Source of the DNA: Bacteroides sp.
Lineage (GTDB): Bacteria; Bacillota; Clostridia; Oscillospirales; Ruminococcaceae
DNA length: 64,000 nucleotides
Direction of reading: 5' to 3'
Assembly (NCBI GenBank): GCA_023663265.1
Contig: JAMPHV010000001.1
Span: 1-64,000, forward strand
Positions 42,691-51,542 of this stretch are shown here, piece by piece (within the stretch, counting starts at the first letter, position 1; every line of letters begins with the position of its first letter). Below the pieces are notes generated by a model. That model had not been told where the DNA came from and did not search any database. It worked only from the letters and a program-made list of their open reading frames with translations. A program made the translations under genes and the position numbers.

Positions 42691-43968
42691 ATGGAGCTTT
42701 GTCTGACAAACGGACACGTTGTTGACAGCGTAAACGGAATAGACGAAATACTTGATATCAAAATAAGAAACGGAAAAATAGCCGAGGTGGGAAAATCGCT
42801 GCCTATGGACGAAAGCGTTTTGTGCATAGACTGCACGGGGCTTACCGTTATTCCCGGCATCTGCGATATGCATATTCATATGCGCGACCCGGGGCAGACC
42901 GAAAAGGAGGATATAATCACCGCCTCCGCTGCCGCCGCCGCGGGAGGCGTTACGGCGATCGCATGTATGCCGAATACCAAGCCCGCCGCTGACAGCGCCG
43001 AAACGGTGAAATATATTTTGGACAAGGCTAAAAACGCCACAACAAAGGTCTACCCCATAGGCGCTATAACCAAGGGGCTGTCGGGCGGAGAGCTCACCGA
43101 TTTTGCCGAGCTGAAGCAGGCGGGCTGCGTAGGAGTGAGCGATGACGGACGACCCGTCGAAAACGCCATGACGATGAAAAAAGCGATAAAAAACGCCGCC
43201 CTTGAAAGACTTGCCATTATAAGCCACTGTGAGGACTTAAATATAATCGACGGCGGCATAATGAATATGGGAGCGGTCAGCAATGTTTTGGGGATAAAGG
43301 GAATGCCGCGCTCCAGCGAAAACTATATCACCGCCAGAGAAATACTTTTGGCGGAGGAAATGGGACTTCCGATCCATATCGCCCATGTGTCAACCAAGGA
43401 ATCGGTCGATATAGTGCGTCACGCGAAATTGTTCGGAGTAAAGGTCACCTGCGAGACGGCTCCCCACTATTTTACGCTCACGGAGGACAAGCTTTTTTCC
43501 AAGGACGCGGACTACCGAATGAATCCGCCTCTAAGGGAACAGGCGGACGTTGACGCCGTGATCGAGGGAATATGCGACGGCACTATCGACTGTATCGTGA
43601 CCGACCACGCGCCTCATACCGAAAAGGAAAAGGAGGACTTTTACAAGGCGCCCAACGGCGTTGTGGGACTGGAGACCTCTTTGGCGGCGGCGGTAACGGC
43701 GCTTTTAAATACGGGGAGGATATCTCACGTAAAGCTGGTGGAGCTGATGTGCGTTAACCCTCGGCGTATATTGGGCATCGAGGGAGGAAGTCTTTCGGTG
43801 GGCGCGGCGGCGGATATAACGGTATTCAGCGAGCGGGAGCAGTGGACGGTGCAGCCCGAAAAGCTTCATTCAAAATCGAAAAATACCTGCTTTAAAGGTA
43901 TGACCTTCAGCGGCAGGGTGAAATACACGCTTCTTGACGGAAGCATAGTCTATAAGGACGAGCAATAA
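42691..43968 (+). CDS. pyrC: Dihydroorotase
   Basis: This 425-residue class I amidohydrolase closes carbamoyl aspartate to dihydroorotate. It has the metal-binding DMHIHMRDPGQTEKEDI (HxH), CMPNTKPAAD, ISHCEDLN, PIHIAHVSTKESV, TCETAPHYFTLTEDKL, RMNPPLR and the catalytic TDHAPHT. ATG 42691 has GAAAGGAAAG upstream; the open frame begins earlier but has no conserved sequence there. pyrB is not adjacent. Confidence 0.95.
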   Translation: MELCLTNGHVVDSVNGIDEILDIKIRNGKIAEVGKSLPMDESVLCIDCTGLTVIPGICDMHIHMRDPGQTEKEDIITASAAAAAGGVTAIACMPNTKPAADSAETVKYILDKAKNATTKVYPIGAITKGLSGGELTDFAELKQAGCVGVSDDGRPVENAMTMKKAIKNAALERLAIISHCEDLNIIDGGIMNMGAVSNVLGIKGMPRSSENYITAREILLAEEMGLPIHIAHVSTKESVDIVRHAKLFGVKVTCETAPHYFTLTEDKLFSKDADYRMNPPLREQADVDAVIEGICDGTIDCIVTDHAPHTEKEKEDFYKAPNGVVGLETSLAAAVTALLNTGRISHVKLVELMCVNPRRILGIEGGSLSVGAAADITVFSEREQWTVQPEKLHSKSKNTCFKGMTFSGRVKYTLLDGSIVYKDEQ

Positions 43969-44015
43969 TAAATATAACAAGCACGCAAACACTTGACGGA
44001 AGAAAGGAAGAAGCT

Positions 44016-44945
44016 ATGTCATTTGACAGACTGATCGAAAAAATCGCGAAAACTCAGAATCCTACCGTTGCGGGACTTGATCCCAAGTTAGACTATGTTC
44101 CGCAGTATATCAAGGAAAAGGCGTTCGCAAAGCACGGCGAGACCTTAAAGGGAGCTGCAAAGGCTCTGCTGTGGTTCAACGAAGGGCTTATCGACGCGCT
44201 TTGCGATATCGTTCCCGCAGTCAAGCCTCAGGCGGCGTATTACGAAATGTACGGCTATTCGGGCGTAAAGACCTTGTATAAAACGCAGGAGTATGCCCGA
44301 AAAAAGGGAATGTTTGTGATAACCGACGCAAAAAGAAACGATATTGGCACCACTATGGAGGCGTATGCCGCGGGTCATCTCGGAAAGGTAAGGGTAGGCG
44401 CGGAGGAATACGAGCCCTTTTTCGGCGACGCGCTCACGGTCAACGGCTATTTGGGCAGCGACGGCATAGATCCCGTTATAAAGGTCTGCAAGCAGTACGA
44501 TAAGGGAATGTTTGTGCTTGCCAAAACCTCAAACCCCTCATCGGGCGAATTGCAGGATATGAAGATAGGAGACCGTGCGGTTTATGAGATAATGGGCGAT
44601 ATGTGCGAAGAATGGGGCAGGGAGCTGCCCGGAAAGTACGGCTACAGCGGCGTGGGAATAGTGGCAGGCGCCACTTATCCCGAGCAGATAGAGATACTCA
44701 GAAAAAGACTTCCTCATACATTTTTCCTTATCCCCGGCTACGGCGCGCAGGGAGCGAGCGCAAAGGATATTTCCGCGGCGTTTGACAAAAACGGTTTAGG
44801 CGGGATAGTGAACAGCTCAAGAGGGATCATGTGCGCTTATCGAAAGGAAAAGTGCGATGAGAGGGATTACGCGGGAGCCGCGCGGAGAGAGGCGATACGC
44901 ATGCGCGATGAGATCATGGGCTGTCTTAACGGGATACAAATATAA
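44016..44945 (+). CDS. pyrF: Orotidine 5'-phosphate decarboxylase (long, type 2)
   Basis: The 309-residue enzyme converts OMP to UMP. It is of the longer type 2 class, with TVAGLDPKLDYVP near the start, VKPQAAYYEMYGYSG, the catalytic DAKRNDIGTTMEAYA (Lys-Asp array), LTVNGYLGSDGI, FVLAKTSNPSSGELQD, and LIPGYGAQGA with VNSSRGIM near the end. It lies 47 bases after pyrC with a GAAAGGAAG site. Confidence 0.95.
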   Translation: MSFDRLIEKIAKTQNPTVAGLDPKLDYVPQYIKEKAFAKHGETLKGAAKALLWFNEGLIDALCDIVPAVKPQAAYYEMYGYSGVKTLYKTQEYARKKGMFVITDAKRNDIGTTMEAYAAGHLGKVRVGAEEYEPFFGDALTVNGYLGSDGIDPVIKVCKQYDKGMFVLAKTSNPSSGELQDMKIGDRAVYEIMGDMCEEWGRELPGKYGYSGVGIVAGATYPEQIEILRKRLPHTFFLIPGYGAQGASAKDISAAFDKNGLGGIVNSSRGIMCAYRKEKCDERDYAGAARREAIRMRDEIMGCLNGIQI

Positions 44946-45003
44946 AAACCATTAAAAAACGGCTAATTTCTCAATTCTTCAAGGTGGAAAGGTGGAACAA
45001 AAA

Positions 45004-46098
45004 ATGGATTTTGGAACGGCAAGGACGGCGTATCTGATATTGTCTGACGGTACGGTGTTCAAGGGAAAAAGCTTTGGAAAGGAAGGTACGGTTATCGGTG
45101 AAACGGTTTTCACCACAGCTATGACGGGTTATCAGGAAACCCTTTCCGATCCCAGCTATTGCGGACAGATAGTAACTCAAACCTTTCCTCTTATAGGAAA
45201 CTACGGAGTAAACAGCGAGGATTACGAATCGGACGGAAGCGTTGTAAGCGGATATGTTGTAAGGGAAAAGTGCGATGTGCCTTCAAATTTTCGCTGCGAG
45301 GGAACGATAGACGGGTTTTTGAAAAAACACGGTATCGTGGGGATATATGATATAGATACGAGAAGACTCACTCGAATCATAAGAGAGACGGGCGTTATGA
45401 ACGGCATGGTCACCACGGAGGAGTTTGTTCTTGAGGAAGCCTTGGAGAGGATAAGGAGCTTTAAGACGGAAAGGTACGTACCTAAGGTAAGCTGTGACAA
45501 GCCGAGGACCTACGAAACGGAAAACAAGAGATTTAAAGTTGTTTTAATGGATTACGGCTGTAAGCGCAACATAAGAAAAGAGCTGGTAAGACGCGGCTGT
45601 GAGGTAACGGTAATGCCTTGGAACAGTACCGCGGAGGAGGTTTGCGCCTTGAATCCCGACGGAATAATGCTTTCCAACGGTCCCGGGGACCCTGCCGATA
45701 ACCCCGAGGCGATAGAGACCTTAAGAAAGCTGTCGGAAAAGAGGATACCGACCTTCGGGATTTGCCTCGGGCACCAGCTTTATGCTCTTGCAAACGGAGG
45801 CTCTACCGTTAAGCTGAAATACGGTCACAGAGGCGAAAATCAGCCCGTTACCGATGTGGATATGGGAAGGACCTTTATTACAAGCCAAAATCACGGCTAT
45901 GCGGTAGTTAACGACAGCATCAAGGAAAACGTGGGAAGGGTAAGTCATATCAATGCCAACGACGGTACCTGCGAGGGAGTAAGATACACCAACTCGCCCG
46001 CTTTTACGGTGCAGTTTCACCCCGAGGCCTGCGGCGGTCCTCAGGACACGGCATATCTTTTCGATGAATTTATCAGGTTAATGGAGGAAAATAAGTAA
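45004..46098 (+). CDS. carA: Carbamoyl phosphate synthase small subunit
   Basis: The 364-residue glutaminase subunit supplies ammonia to CarB. The N-terminal domain contains LILSDGTVFKGKSFG, FTTAMTGYQETLSDPSYCGQIV and GIYDIDTRRLTR. The C-terminal class I amidotransferase has LSNGPGDP, the nucleophile Cys in FGICLGHQLYALA and the His-Glu pair in QFHPEACGGP. ATG 45004 is chosen because AAAGGTGG lies eight bases upstream; GTG 44992 is an in-frame alternative. Its stop overlaps carB by one base. Confidence 0.95.
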   Translation: MDFGTARTAYLILSDGTVFKGKSFGKEGTVIGETVFTTAMTGYQETLSDPSYCGQIVTQTFPLIGNYGVNSEDYESDGSVVSGYVVREKCDVPSNFRCEGTIDGFLKKHGIVGIYDIDTRRLTRIIRETGVMNGMVTTEEFVLEEALERIRSFKTERYVPKVSCDKPRTYETENKRFKVVLMDYGCKRNIRKELVRRGCEVTVMPWNSTAEEVCALNPDGIMLSNGPGDPADNPEAIETLRKLSEKRIPTFGICLGHQLYALANGGSTVKLKYGHRGENQPVTDVDMGRTFITSQNHGYAVVNDSIKENVGRVSHINANDGTCEGVRYTNSPAFTVQFHPEACGGPQDTAYLFDEFIRLMEENK

Positions 46099-49000
46099 TG
46101 CCACTGAGAAGCGATATAAAAAAGGTTCTTATGATAGGCTCGGGTCCTATTGTGATAGGTCAGGCAGCCGAATTTGACTACGCGGGCTCACAGGCTTGCC
46201 GCGTGCTTAAGCAGGAGGGCTTGGAGGTGGTTCTTGTTAACTCCAATCCCGCCACCATTATGACGGACAAGCATATGGCGGATAAAATATACATCGAGCC
46301 TCTTACCTTGGATTGTCTTAAAAGAATAATCGAGATCGAAAAGCCGGACAGCATTTTGTCCACTCTGGGAGGTCAGACGGGACTTACAATGTCAATGCAG
46401 CTTGCGGAGGAGGGCTTTTTGGAAAGCCACGGTGTAAAGCTCTTGGGCGCGGACCCTCAGACCATTCATAAGGCGGAGGACAGGCAGGCTTTCAAGGACA
46501 CAATGGAGGCGATAGGCGAGCCGTGCATTCCCTCAAAGGTGGTGGATACCTTGGAGGACGCTCTTGATTTTGCCGATAACGTTATCGGATATCCGGTTAT
46601 AGTGCGTCCCGCTTTTACCTTGGGCGGTACGGGCGGCGGTATCGCAGGCAATGAGAACGAGCTTCACGAAATAGCCATAAACGGCTTGAGAATGTCGCCG
46701 ATACATCAGATATTGGTCGAAAAGTGCATAACGGGCTGGAAAGAGATCGAGTTCGAGGTCATAAGGGACGCAAGGGGAAACGTGATAACCGTTTGTTCCA
46801 TGGAAAACTTCGATCCCGTAGGCGTTCATACGGGGGACAGTATCGTTGTGGCTCCCGCCGTGACCCTTTCGGACAAGGAATATCAGATGCTGCGCACTGC
46901 GGCCTTGAATATCGTGCAGGCGCTTAAGGTTGAGGGCGGCTGCAACTGTCAGTTTGCGCTTCATCCCGACAGCTTCGAGTACGCGGTAATAGAGGTAAAT
47001 CCCCGCGTAAGCCGTTCCTCTGCTTTAGCCTCCAAGGCTACGGGTTACCCTATCGCAAAGGTCGCCACAAGGATCGCCATAGGCTACTCTCTCGACGAAA
47101 TTATAAATCAGGTCACGGGTAAGACCTACGCCTGCTTTGAACCCACGATAGATTATATTGTCGTTAAATTTCCCAAATGGCCCTTTGATAAGTTTGTTTA
47201 CGCCAAAAAGACCTTGGGCACTCAGATGAAGGCTACGGGCGAGATAATGTCCATAGGTACCAGCTTTGAGGCGGCTATGATGAAGGCGGTGCGTTCCATT
47301 GAGCTCGGAATGGACACATTAAGCAAGAAACCCTTCGGTGAGCTTTCCGACGAGGAGGTGCTGAGAAAGCTCAGCGATGTTGACGTTGACCGCGCCTTCT
47401 GCGTGTTTGAAGCCTTGAAGCGGGGGATAGCCGTCGAAACGATCAGCGATATAACCAAAATCGACAAGTGGTTTATAAGCAAGCTGAAAAATCTTAAGGA
47501 GCTTGAGGATTGGATTTCGGACGGCGAGCTGACACAGGAAAAATACGACACGGCAAAAAAATACTGTTATCTCGATAAGACGATAGAAGCGCTTTCGGGC
47601 AGAAGCCTTAAGGAGTGGGGGATAGAGAGAAGAAACGCGGTATACAAAATGGTGGACACCTGCGCCGCCGAGTTCTCCGCGGATACGCCTTATTTTTACA
47701 GCACCTATGACAAAGAAAACGAGGCGGAGGAGTTTATCGATCAGCACCCCACGGATAAGAAAAAGGTGCTTGTATTCGGCTCGGGTCCCATTAGGATAGG
47801 GCAGGGAATAGAATTTGACTATTGCTCGGTGCACTGTGTATGGGCGTTAAAGGAAATGGGCTGTGAAGCCATTCTCTGTAACAATAACCCCGAGACCGTT
47901 TCCACCGACTTTGATACGGGCGACCGTCTGTATTTCGATCCTCTTACCTTTGAGGACGTAGACAGCCTTATTGCTACCGAAAAGCCGGACGGAGTTGTGG
48001 TACAGTTCGGAGGGCAAACGGCGATAAAGCTTACCAAGCATTTACAGGATATAGGCGCTAACATTCTCGGCACAAGCGCGGAGAGCATTGACGCGGCGGA
48101 GGACAGAGAGCTGTTCGACGGGCTGCTGGAGCGCTGCGATATCCCGAGACCTGCGGGAGAAACGGTATTCACCGTCGAGGAGGCGCTTGCCGCCGCAAAC
48201 AGGCTCGGCTATCCCGTTTTGCTGCGTCCCTCTTACGTTTTGGGCGGACAGAATATGATAATCGCCCATGCGGACAGCGACGTTACCGAATATATGAAGA
48301 TAATTACCGCGCAGAAGCTTGAAAACCCCGTGCTTATCGATAAATATATGATGGGAACGGAGGTAGAGGTGGACGCTATCTGCGACGGCGACGACTTTCT
48401 TATCCCAGGCATTATGGAGCACATCGAGAGAGCGGGCGTTCACAGCGGCGACAGTATTTCGGTATATCCTGCGCAGAATCTTACCGAAAGAGTTAAAAAG
48501 GTGATCATAACATATACTGAAAGATTGGCTAAGGCGCTTAACGTTATCGGACTGGTAAATATCCAGTATGTTGTTTACGATCATCAAGTATATGTGATAG
48601 AGGTCAATCCGCGTTCCTCAAGAACGGTGCCCTATATCAGCAAGGTAACGGGCGTTCCCATGGTGGATATCGCCACCAAAATAATGCTCGGTCACTCTCT
48701 TAAGGAGCAGGGCTATGCAAGCGGCTTGTACCCCGCAGGCGATTATGTGGCGGTAAAGGTCCCTGTATTCAGCTTTGAAAAGCTTCATGACGTCGATACT
48801 CAATTGGGTCCCGAAATGAAGTCAACGGGAGAATGTCTCGGTATCGCGAAAACCTTCTCGGAGGCTTTATATAAAGGTCTTATCGCGGCGGGCTTTAAAA
48901 TGCAGTATAACGGCGGCGTTTTGTTCTCGGTGCGCAATCAGGACAAGTCGGAGATCATTGATCTTGCAAGCCGCTTTGAGGCTCTGGGCTTTGAAATTTA

Positions 49001-49307
49001 CGCCACCAGCGGCACCGCCTCGCTGCTTAACCGCAATATGATAGCCACAAACTTTACCTATCGCATTAACGAGGGCAAGGAGCCCAACGTTATTTCGCTT
49101 TTGGAAAGCGGAAAGATAAATTATGTTATTTCCACCTCGGAAACGGGGCGCGATCCTGCCCGCGACAGCGTCAAGATGAGAAGAAAGGCTTCCGAGCGTT
49201 CTATCGCCTGTCTTACCTCTATAGATACGGCAAATGCGCTTGTTGCCTGTCTCGAAATGCACAAGTCGGTCGATGATGTGGAAATGATAGATATAACCAA
49301 GATATAA
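46098..49307 (+). CDS. carB: Carbamoyl phosphate synthase large subunit
   Basis: The 1069-residue protein has two homologous ATP-grasp halves. The first begins IKKVLMIGSGPIVIGQAAEFDYAGSQAC and has RPAFTLGGTGGGIA and EVNPRVSRSSALASKATGYPIAKVA. The second begins KKVLVFGSGPIRIGQGIEFDYCSVH and has RPSYVLGGQNMIIA and EVNPRSSRTVPYISKVTGVPMVDIA. A C-terminal MGS-like allosteric domain (about 935-1069) has FEIYATSGTASLLN. It makes carbamoyl phosphate for pyrimidines and arginine. Confidence 0.97.
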   Translation: MPLRSDIKKVLMIGSGPIVIGQAAEFDYAGSQACRVLKQEGLEVVLVNSNPATIMTDKHMADKIYIEPLTLDCLKRIIEIEKPDSILSTLGGQTGLTMSMQLAEEGFLESHGVKLLGADPQTIHKAEDRQAFKDTMEAIGEPCIPSKVVDTLEDALDFADNVIGYPVIVRPAFTLGGTGGGIAGNENELHEIAINGLRMSPIHQILVEKCITGWKEIEFEVIRDARGNVITVCSMENFDPVGVHTGDSIVVAPAVTLSDKEYQMLRTAALNIVQALKVEGGCNCQFALHPDSFEYAVIEVNPRVSRSSALASKATGYPIAKVATRIAIGYSLDEIINQVTGKTYACFEPTIDYIVVKFPKWPFDKFVYAKKTLGTQMKATGEIMSIGTSFEAAMMKAVRSIELGMDTLSKKPFGELSDEEVLRKLSDVDVDRAFCVFEALKRGIAVETISDITKIDKWFISKLKNLKELEDWISDGELTQEKYDTAKKYCYLDKTIEALSGRSLKEWGIERRNAVYKMVDTCAAEFSADTPYFYSTYDKENEAEEFIDQHPTDKKKVLVFGSGPIRIGQGIEFDYCSVHCVWALKEMGCEAILCNNNPETVSTDFDTGDRLYFDPLTFEDVDSLIATEKPDGVVVQFGGQTAIKLTKHLQDIGANILGTSAESIDAAEDRELFDGLLERCDIPRPAGETVFTVEEALAAANRLGYPVLLRPSYVLGGQNMIIAHADSDVTEYMKIITAQKLENPVLIDKYMMGTEVEVDAICDGDDFLIPGIMEHIERAGVHSGDSISVYPAQNLTERVKKVIITYTERLAKALNVIGLVNIQYVVYDHQVYVIEVNPRSSRTVPYISKVTGVPMVDIATKIMLGHSLKEQGYASGLYPAGDYVAVKVPVFSFEKLHDVDTQLGPEMKSTGECLGIAKTFSEALYKGLIAAGFKMQYNGGVLFSVRNQDKSEIIDLASRFEALGFEIYATSGTASLLNRNMIATNFTYRINEGKEPNVISLLESGKINYVISTSETGRDPARDSVKMRRKASERSIACLTSIDTANALVACLEMHKSVDDVEMIDITKI

Positions 49308-49316
49308 GGGATTAGT

Positions 49317-49856
49317 ATGAAAATAGGCAGCATAAAAGTAAAAAGAAACTATCAGATAGCGCAGATGGCGTTGGACGCGGTCGCGGCTTTGATATTGACG
49401 GCAACGGTACAGTGCGTGATATCCTTCGGGGAGTTCATTACCTCGCAAAATCAGCTTATTTTAAGCGTCAACAGCGAGATCAAGGGACTTGTGGTATGGC
49501 AGTGGAATCTTGTGTGGATAGCCGCTGCTGCGGCGGTGGTAGCCGTTTCCCTTGTGATGATATATAAGAATAAAAAAATGCCGAAAAAATATATCGTTAA
49601 CGAGGCGAACGCTCAAAAGTACAGCGATATAGTGATTACGGCAATAACCTGCGTTCGTATTCCCGCTCTGCTGGCGGTGTTTGAGCTTATGGCGATGCAT
49701 CAGTCGATCATGACGGGAAACACTCGGGGCATATTTACTCTCCAGATACCCTTGGACATTTTGCTTTCTGTAATTATTATACGTTTTTCCGCTCACAGGA
49801 TCAAGGCTATTCAGCCTAAGCCCGAAGAAAAGGAAATAAGGATCAAGGAAAATTAA
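49317..49856 (+). CDS. Hypothetical four-helix membrane protein
   Basis: I do not recognise this 179-residue protein. It has four hydrophobic segments (about 15-38, 55-83, 101-125 and 145-160) and a Lys/Glu-rich C-terminal tail (PKPEEKEIRIKEN). It starts nine bases after carB with a weak AAGGGA site, so it is probably read with the pyrimidine operon. The N-terminal residues are basic (MKIGSIKVKRNYQ), favouring a cytoplasmic N-terminus. Confidence 0.65.
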   Translation: MKIGSIKVKRNYQIAQMALDAVAALILTATVQCVISFGEFITSQNQLILSVNSEIKGLVVWQWNLVWIAAAAAVVAVSLVMIYKNKKMPKKYIVNEANAQKYSDIVITAITCVRIPALLAVFELMAMHQSIMTGNTRGIFTLQIPLDILLSVIIIRFSAHRIKAIQPKPEEKEIRIKEN

Positions 49857-49882
49857 AAAGGTATTATAGGCAGGTGAGTGGA

Positions 49883-50326
49883 ATGGATAAAAGAATCGTT
49901 GACAGTGAGATCGTGCTGGTGCCCTATTATCCCAACTACGACGTTGCGCTGGAGTGGTATCAGGATCTGCAGCTTTGCAGGCAGGTGGACAATATCGACC
50001 ATGCATATTCTCTCGATATGCTTAAGGGAATGTACGGTTACTTATCCGCGCACGGAGATTGCTTCTACATAGAATACAAGGGAGTTTTGGTGGGAGACGT
50101 CACCTTGCGTGAAAACGCGGAGATAAGCATTGTTATTTGCAGGGAATATCAAAACAGGCATATCGGCAGACGGTGCGTAAGAAATATTATCGAGCTGGCT
50201 CGGGAAAAAGGATTGAAGCAGGTCGAGGCGGAAATTTACTCCTTTAACGAACAAAGCCGAAAAATGTTTACCGAATTGGGATTCGAGCATACCGAGGGGG
50301 ATAGGTATGCTTTGAAAATAGATTAA
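49883..50326 (+). CDS. GNAT-family acetyltransferase
   Basis: The 147-residue protein resembles the RimJ/RimL-like acetyltransferases: IEYKGVLVGDVTLRENAEISIVI, the acetyl-CoA loop EYQNRHIGRRCVRNIIELAREKG, and AEIYSFNEQSRKMFTELGFEH. Substrate unknown. ATG 49883 is preferred over GTG 49874 because AGGTG lies at suitable distance. Its TAA stop overlaps the stop codon of the convergent xylanase gene. Confidence 0.8.
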   Translation: MDKRIVDSEIVLVPYYPNYDVALEWYQDLQLCRQVDNIDHAYSLDMLKGMYGYLSAHGDCFYIEYKGVLVGDVTLRENAEISIVICREYQNRHIGRRCVRNIIELAREKGLKQVEAEIYSFNEQSRKMFTELGFEHTEGDRYALKID

Positions 50327-51285
50327 AAATCGCAGATAGCGTAAAAGCTTTCTTTAGGCTCGTGATCTTCATCGAAAAGGAGCCCTCCGTTTTTCCTCCC
50401 CTCAACGGGAAAATAGTTGAGCCAACAGGTATCGTCGGCGACGCCCCAGAAGGTGACCGTTTCGATCTCGTTTTTGTATTCGCGCAGCAGCTTGAAAAAT
50501 TCCTTAAAGGTCCGCGTTTGCTTTTTATACTCTTCAAATGTGGGAGCAAGGTGCATTTCGCGGTCGCCGTAGGGATAATTGGATATATCGTGCTCGGTTA
50601 TTTGCAGTTTAAAGTCAAGGGCTGCAAATTCCTCGAGCCCTTTTTTTATTTCGTCGAAATCCACCTCGCAGTTAAGCCCCAAATGGCACTGCAAGCCTAT
50701 TCCGTCGATACGCGCGCCGCTGTCTCTTATTTCCTTTACCTTTCGGATTATTTTTTTTCTTTTTTCGGGGTCAAATTCGTTGTAGTCGTTGTAGAAAAGG
50801 GGAGCGTCGGTATATTTTGCCGCGATTTTAAAGGCTTCGGCGAAATAATCCTCTCCCGCAAGCTCAAGCCACGGCGTTTTTCTTAAATATCCGCCGCGGT
50901 CGTCTATGCCCTCGTTGATGCAGTCCCAGCAGTACAGGTCGGGATAGCGCTCTGTGACCGCTTTGATGTGATTTTCAAGACGCCGCAGAAGCTTTTCCCC
51001 GTCGGTATTTTTAAACAGCCATTCGGGGACCGCCTGATGCCATACAAAATTGTGTCCTCTTACGGGTATGCCGTTCGCTTTGGCAAAGCCGTATATTTTA
51101 TCCGCGTCGGCAAAGGTAAAACGTCCCTCCTCGGGCTCGGTGTCGGCAAATTTCATGGCATTTTCGCAGGTTATGCTGTTAAAATGCTTCAAAATAAGCT
51201 CGCGGCAGGTATCAACATTTTCCATGTTAACGGCTGCGCCTATTTTAAAGTAATCCTTGTATATTTCCTTTAAGCTGAATTCCAT
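50323..51285 (-). CDS. Intracellular GH10 endo-1,4-beta-xylanase
   Basis: The 320-residue glycoside hydrolase family 10 catalytic domain stands alone. It has ITCENAMKFADTEPEEGRFTFADADKIYGFAKANGIPVRGHNFVWH, the acid/base Glu125 in WDCINEG and the nucleophile Glu231 in LQITEHD, and TFWGVADDTCWL near the end. It lacks a signal peptide and any carbohydrate-binding or cell-wall module, so it should act inside the cell on imported xylo-oligosaccharides. AAGGAG precedes the ATG. No xylose genes are adjacent. Confidence 0.92.
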   Translation of the reverse strand: MEFSLKEIYKDYFKIGAAVNMENVDTCRELILKHFNSITCENAMKFADTEPEEGRFTFADADKIYGFAKANGIPVRGHNFVWHQAVPEWLFKNTDGEKLLRRLENHIKAVTERYPDLYCWDCINEGIDDRGGYLRKTPWLELAGEDYFAEAFKIAAKYTDAPLFYNDYNEFDPEKRKKIIRKVKEIRDSGARIDGIGLQCHLGLNCEVDFDEIKKGLEEFAALDFKLQITEHDISNYPYGDREMHLAPTFEEYKKQTRTFKEFFKLLREYKNEIETVTFWGVADDTCWLNYFPVEGRKNGGLLFDEDHEPKESFYAICDF

Positions 51286-51309
51286 TTTGCGTTCTCCTTT
51301 TTTTATTTT

Positions 51310-51338
51310 ATCTTAACATAAAAAACGGCGGAGAACAA
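51310..51338 (-). promoter_or_regulatory. Possible promoter of the xylanase gene
   Basis: Minus-strand TTGTTC (51333-51338), 17-base spacer, TAAGAT (51310-51315), about 25 bases before the start codon. Both boxes deviate from consensus. Confidence 0.45.
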
Positions 51339-51446
51339 GGGCGGAAATTTTAACAAAATTTAAGGTACAGTATTGGAGCAAGTTTTTGATTCTGTTTCAG
51401 CTTATGTATTTTTGGGCTGTAAAAAGTAAAAAACAAAAATTTTATG

Positions 51447-51471
51447 TTTACCTATTGACAAGGTAGGTAAA
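51447..51471. promoter_or_regulatory. Operator 1: TTTACCTA-N9-TAGGTAAA over the metY -35 box
   Basis: A perfect 8-bp inverted repeat with a 9-base centre. It covers the -35 hexamer of the metY promoter, a position expected to block RNA polymerase. A near copy lies 40 bases downstream. An Rrf2-family regulator encoded at the end of the same operon is the obvious candidate to bind it; this is inference. Confidence 0.7.
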
Positions 51472-51483
51472 ATATGCTATAAT
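51455..51483 (+). promoter_or_regulatory. Perfect-consensus promoter of the sulfur/Fe-S operon
   Basis: TTGACA (51455-51460), 17-base spacer, TATAAT (51478-51483). Its strength and the two overlapping palindromes fit a strong promoter held down by a repressor. Confidence 0.92.
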
Positions 51484-51486
51484 ACG

Positions 51487-51512
51487 TTTAACCTACTAAA
51501 AAGGTAGTTAAA
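51487..51512. promoter_or_regulatory. Operator 2: second copy of the palindrome at the transcription start
   Basis: TTTAACCTAC-TAAAAA-GGTAGTTAAA is an imperfect inverted repeat that aligns base for base with operator 1 apart from one inserted base and two changes. It spans about -3 to +23 relative to the expected start of transcription. Confidence 0.65.
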
Positions 51513-51542
51513 TAAAAAAAACAAAACGAAAGGAAAAATATT

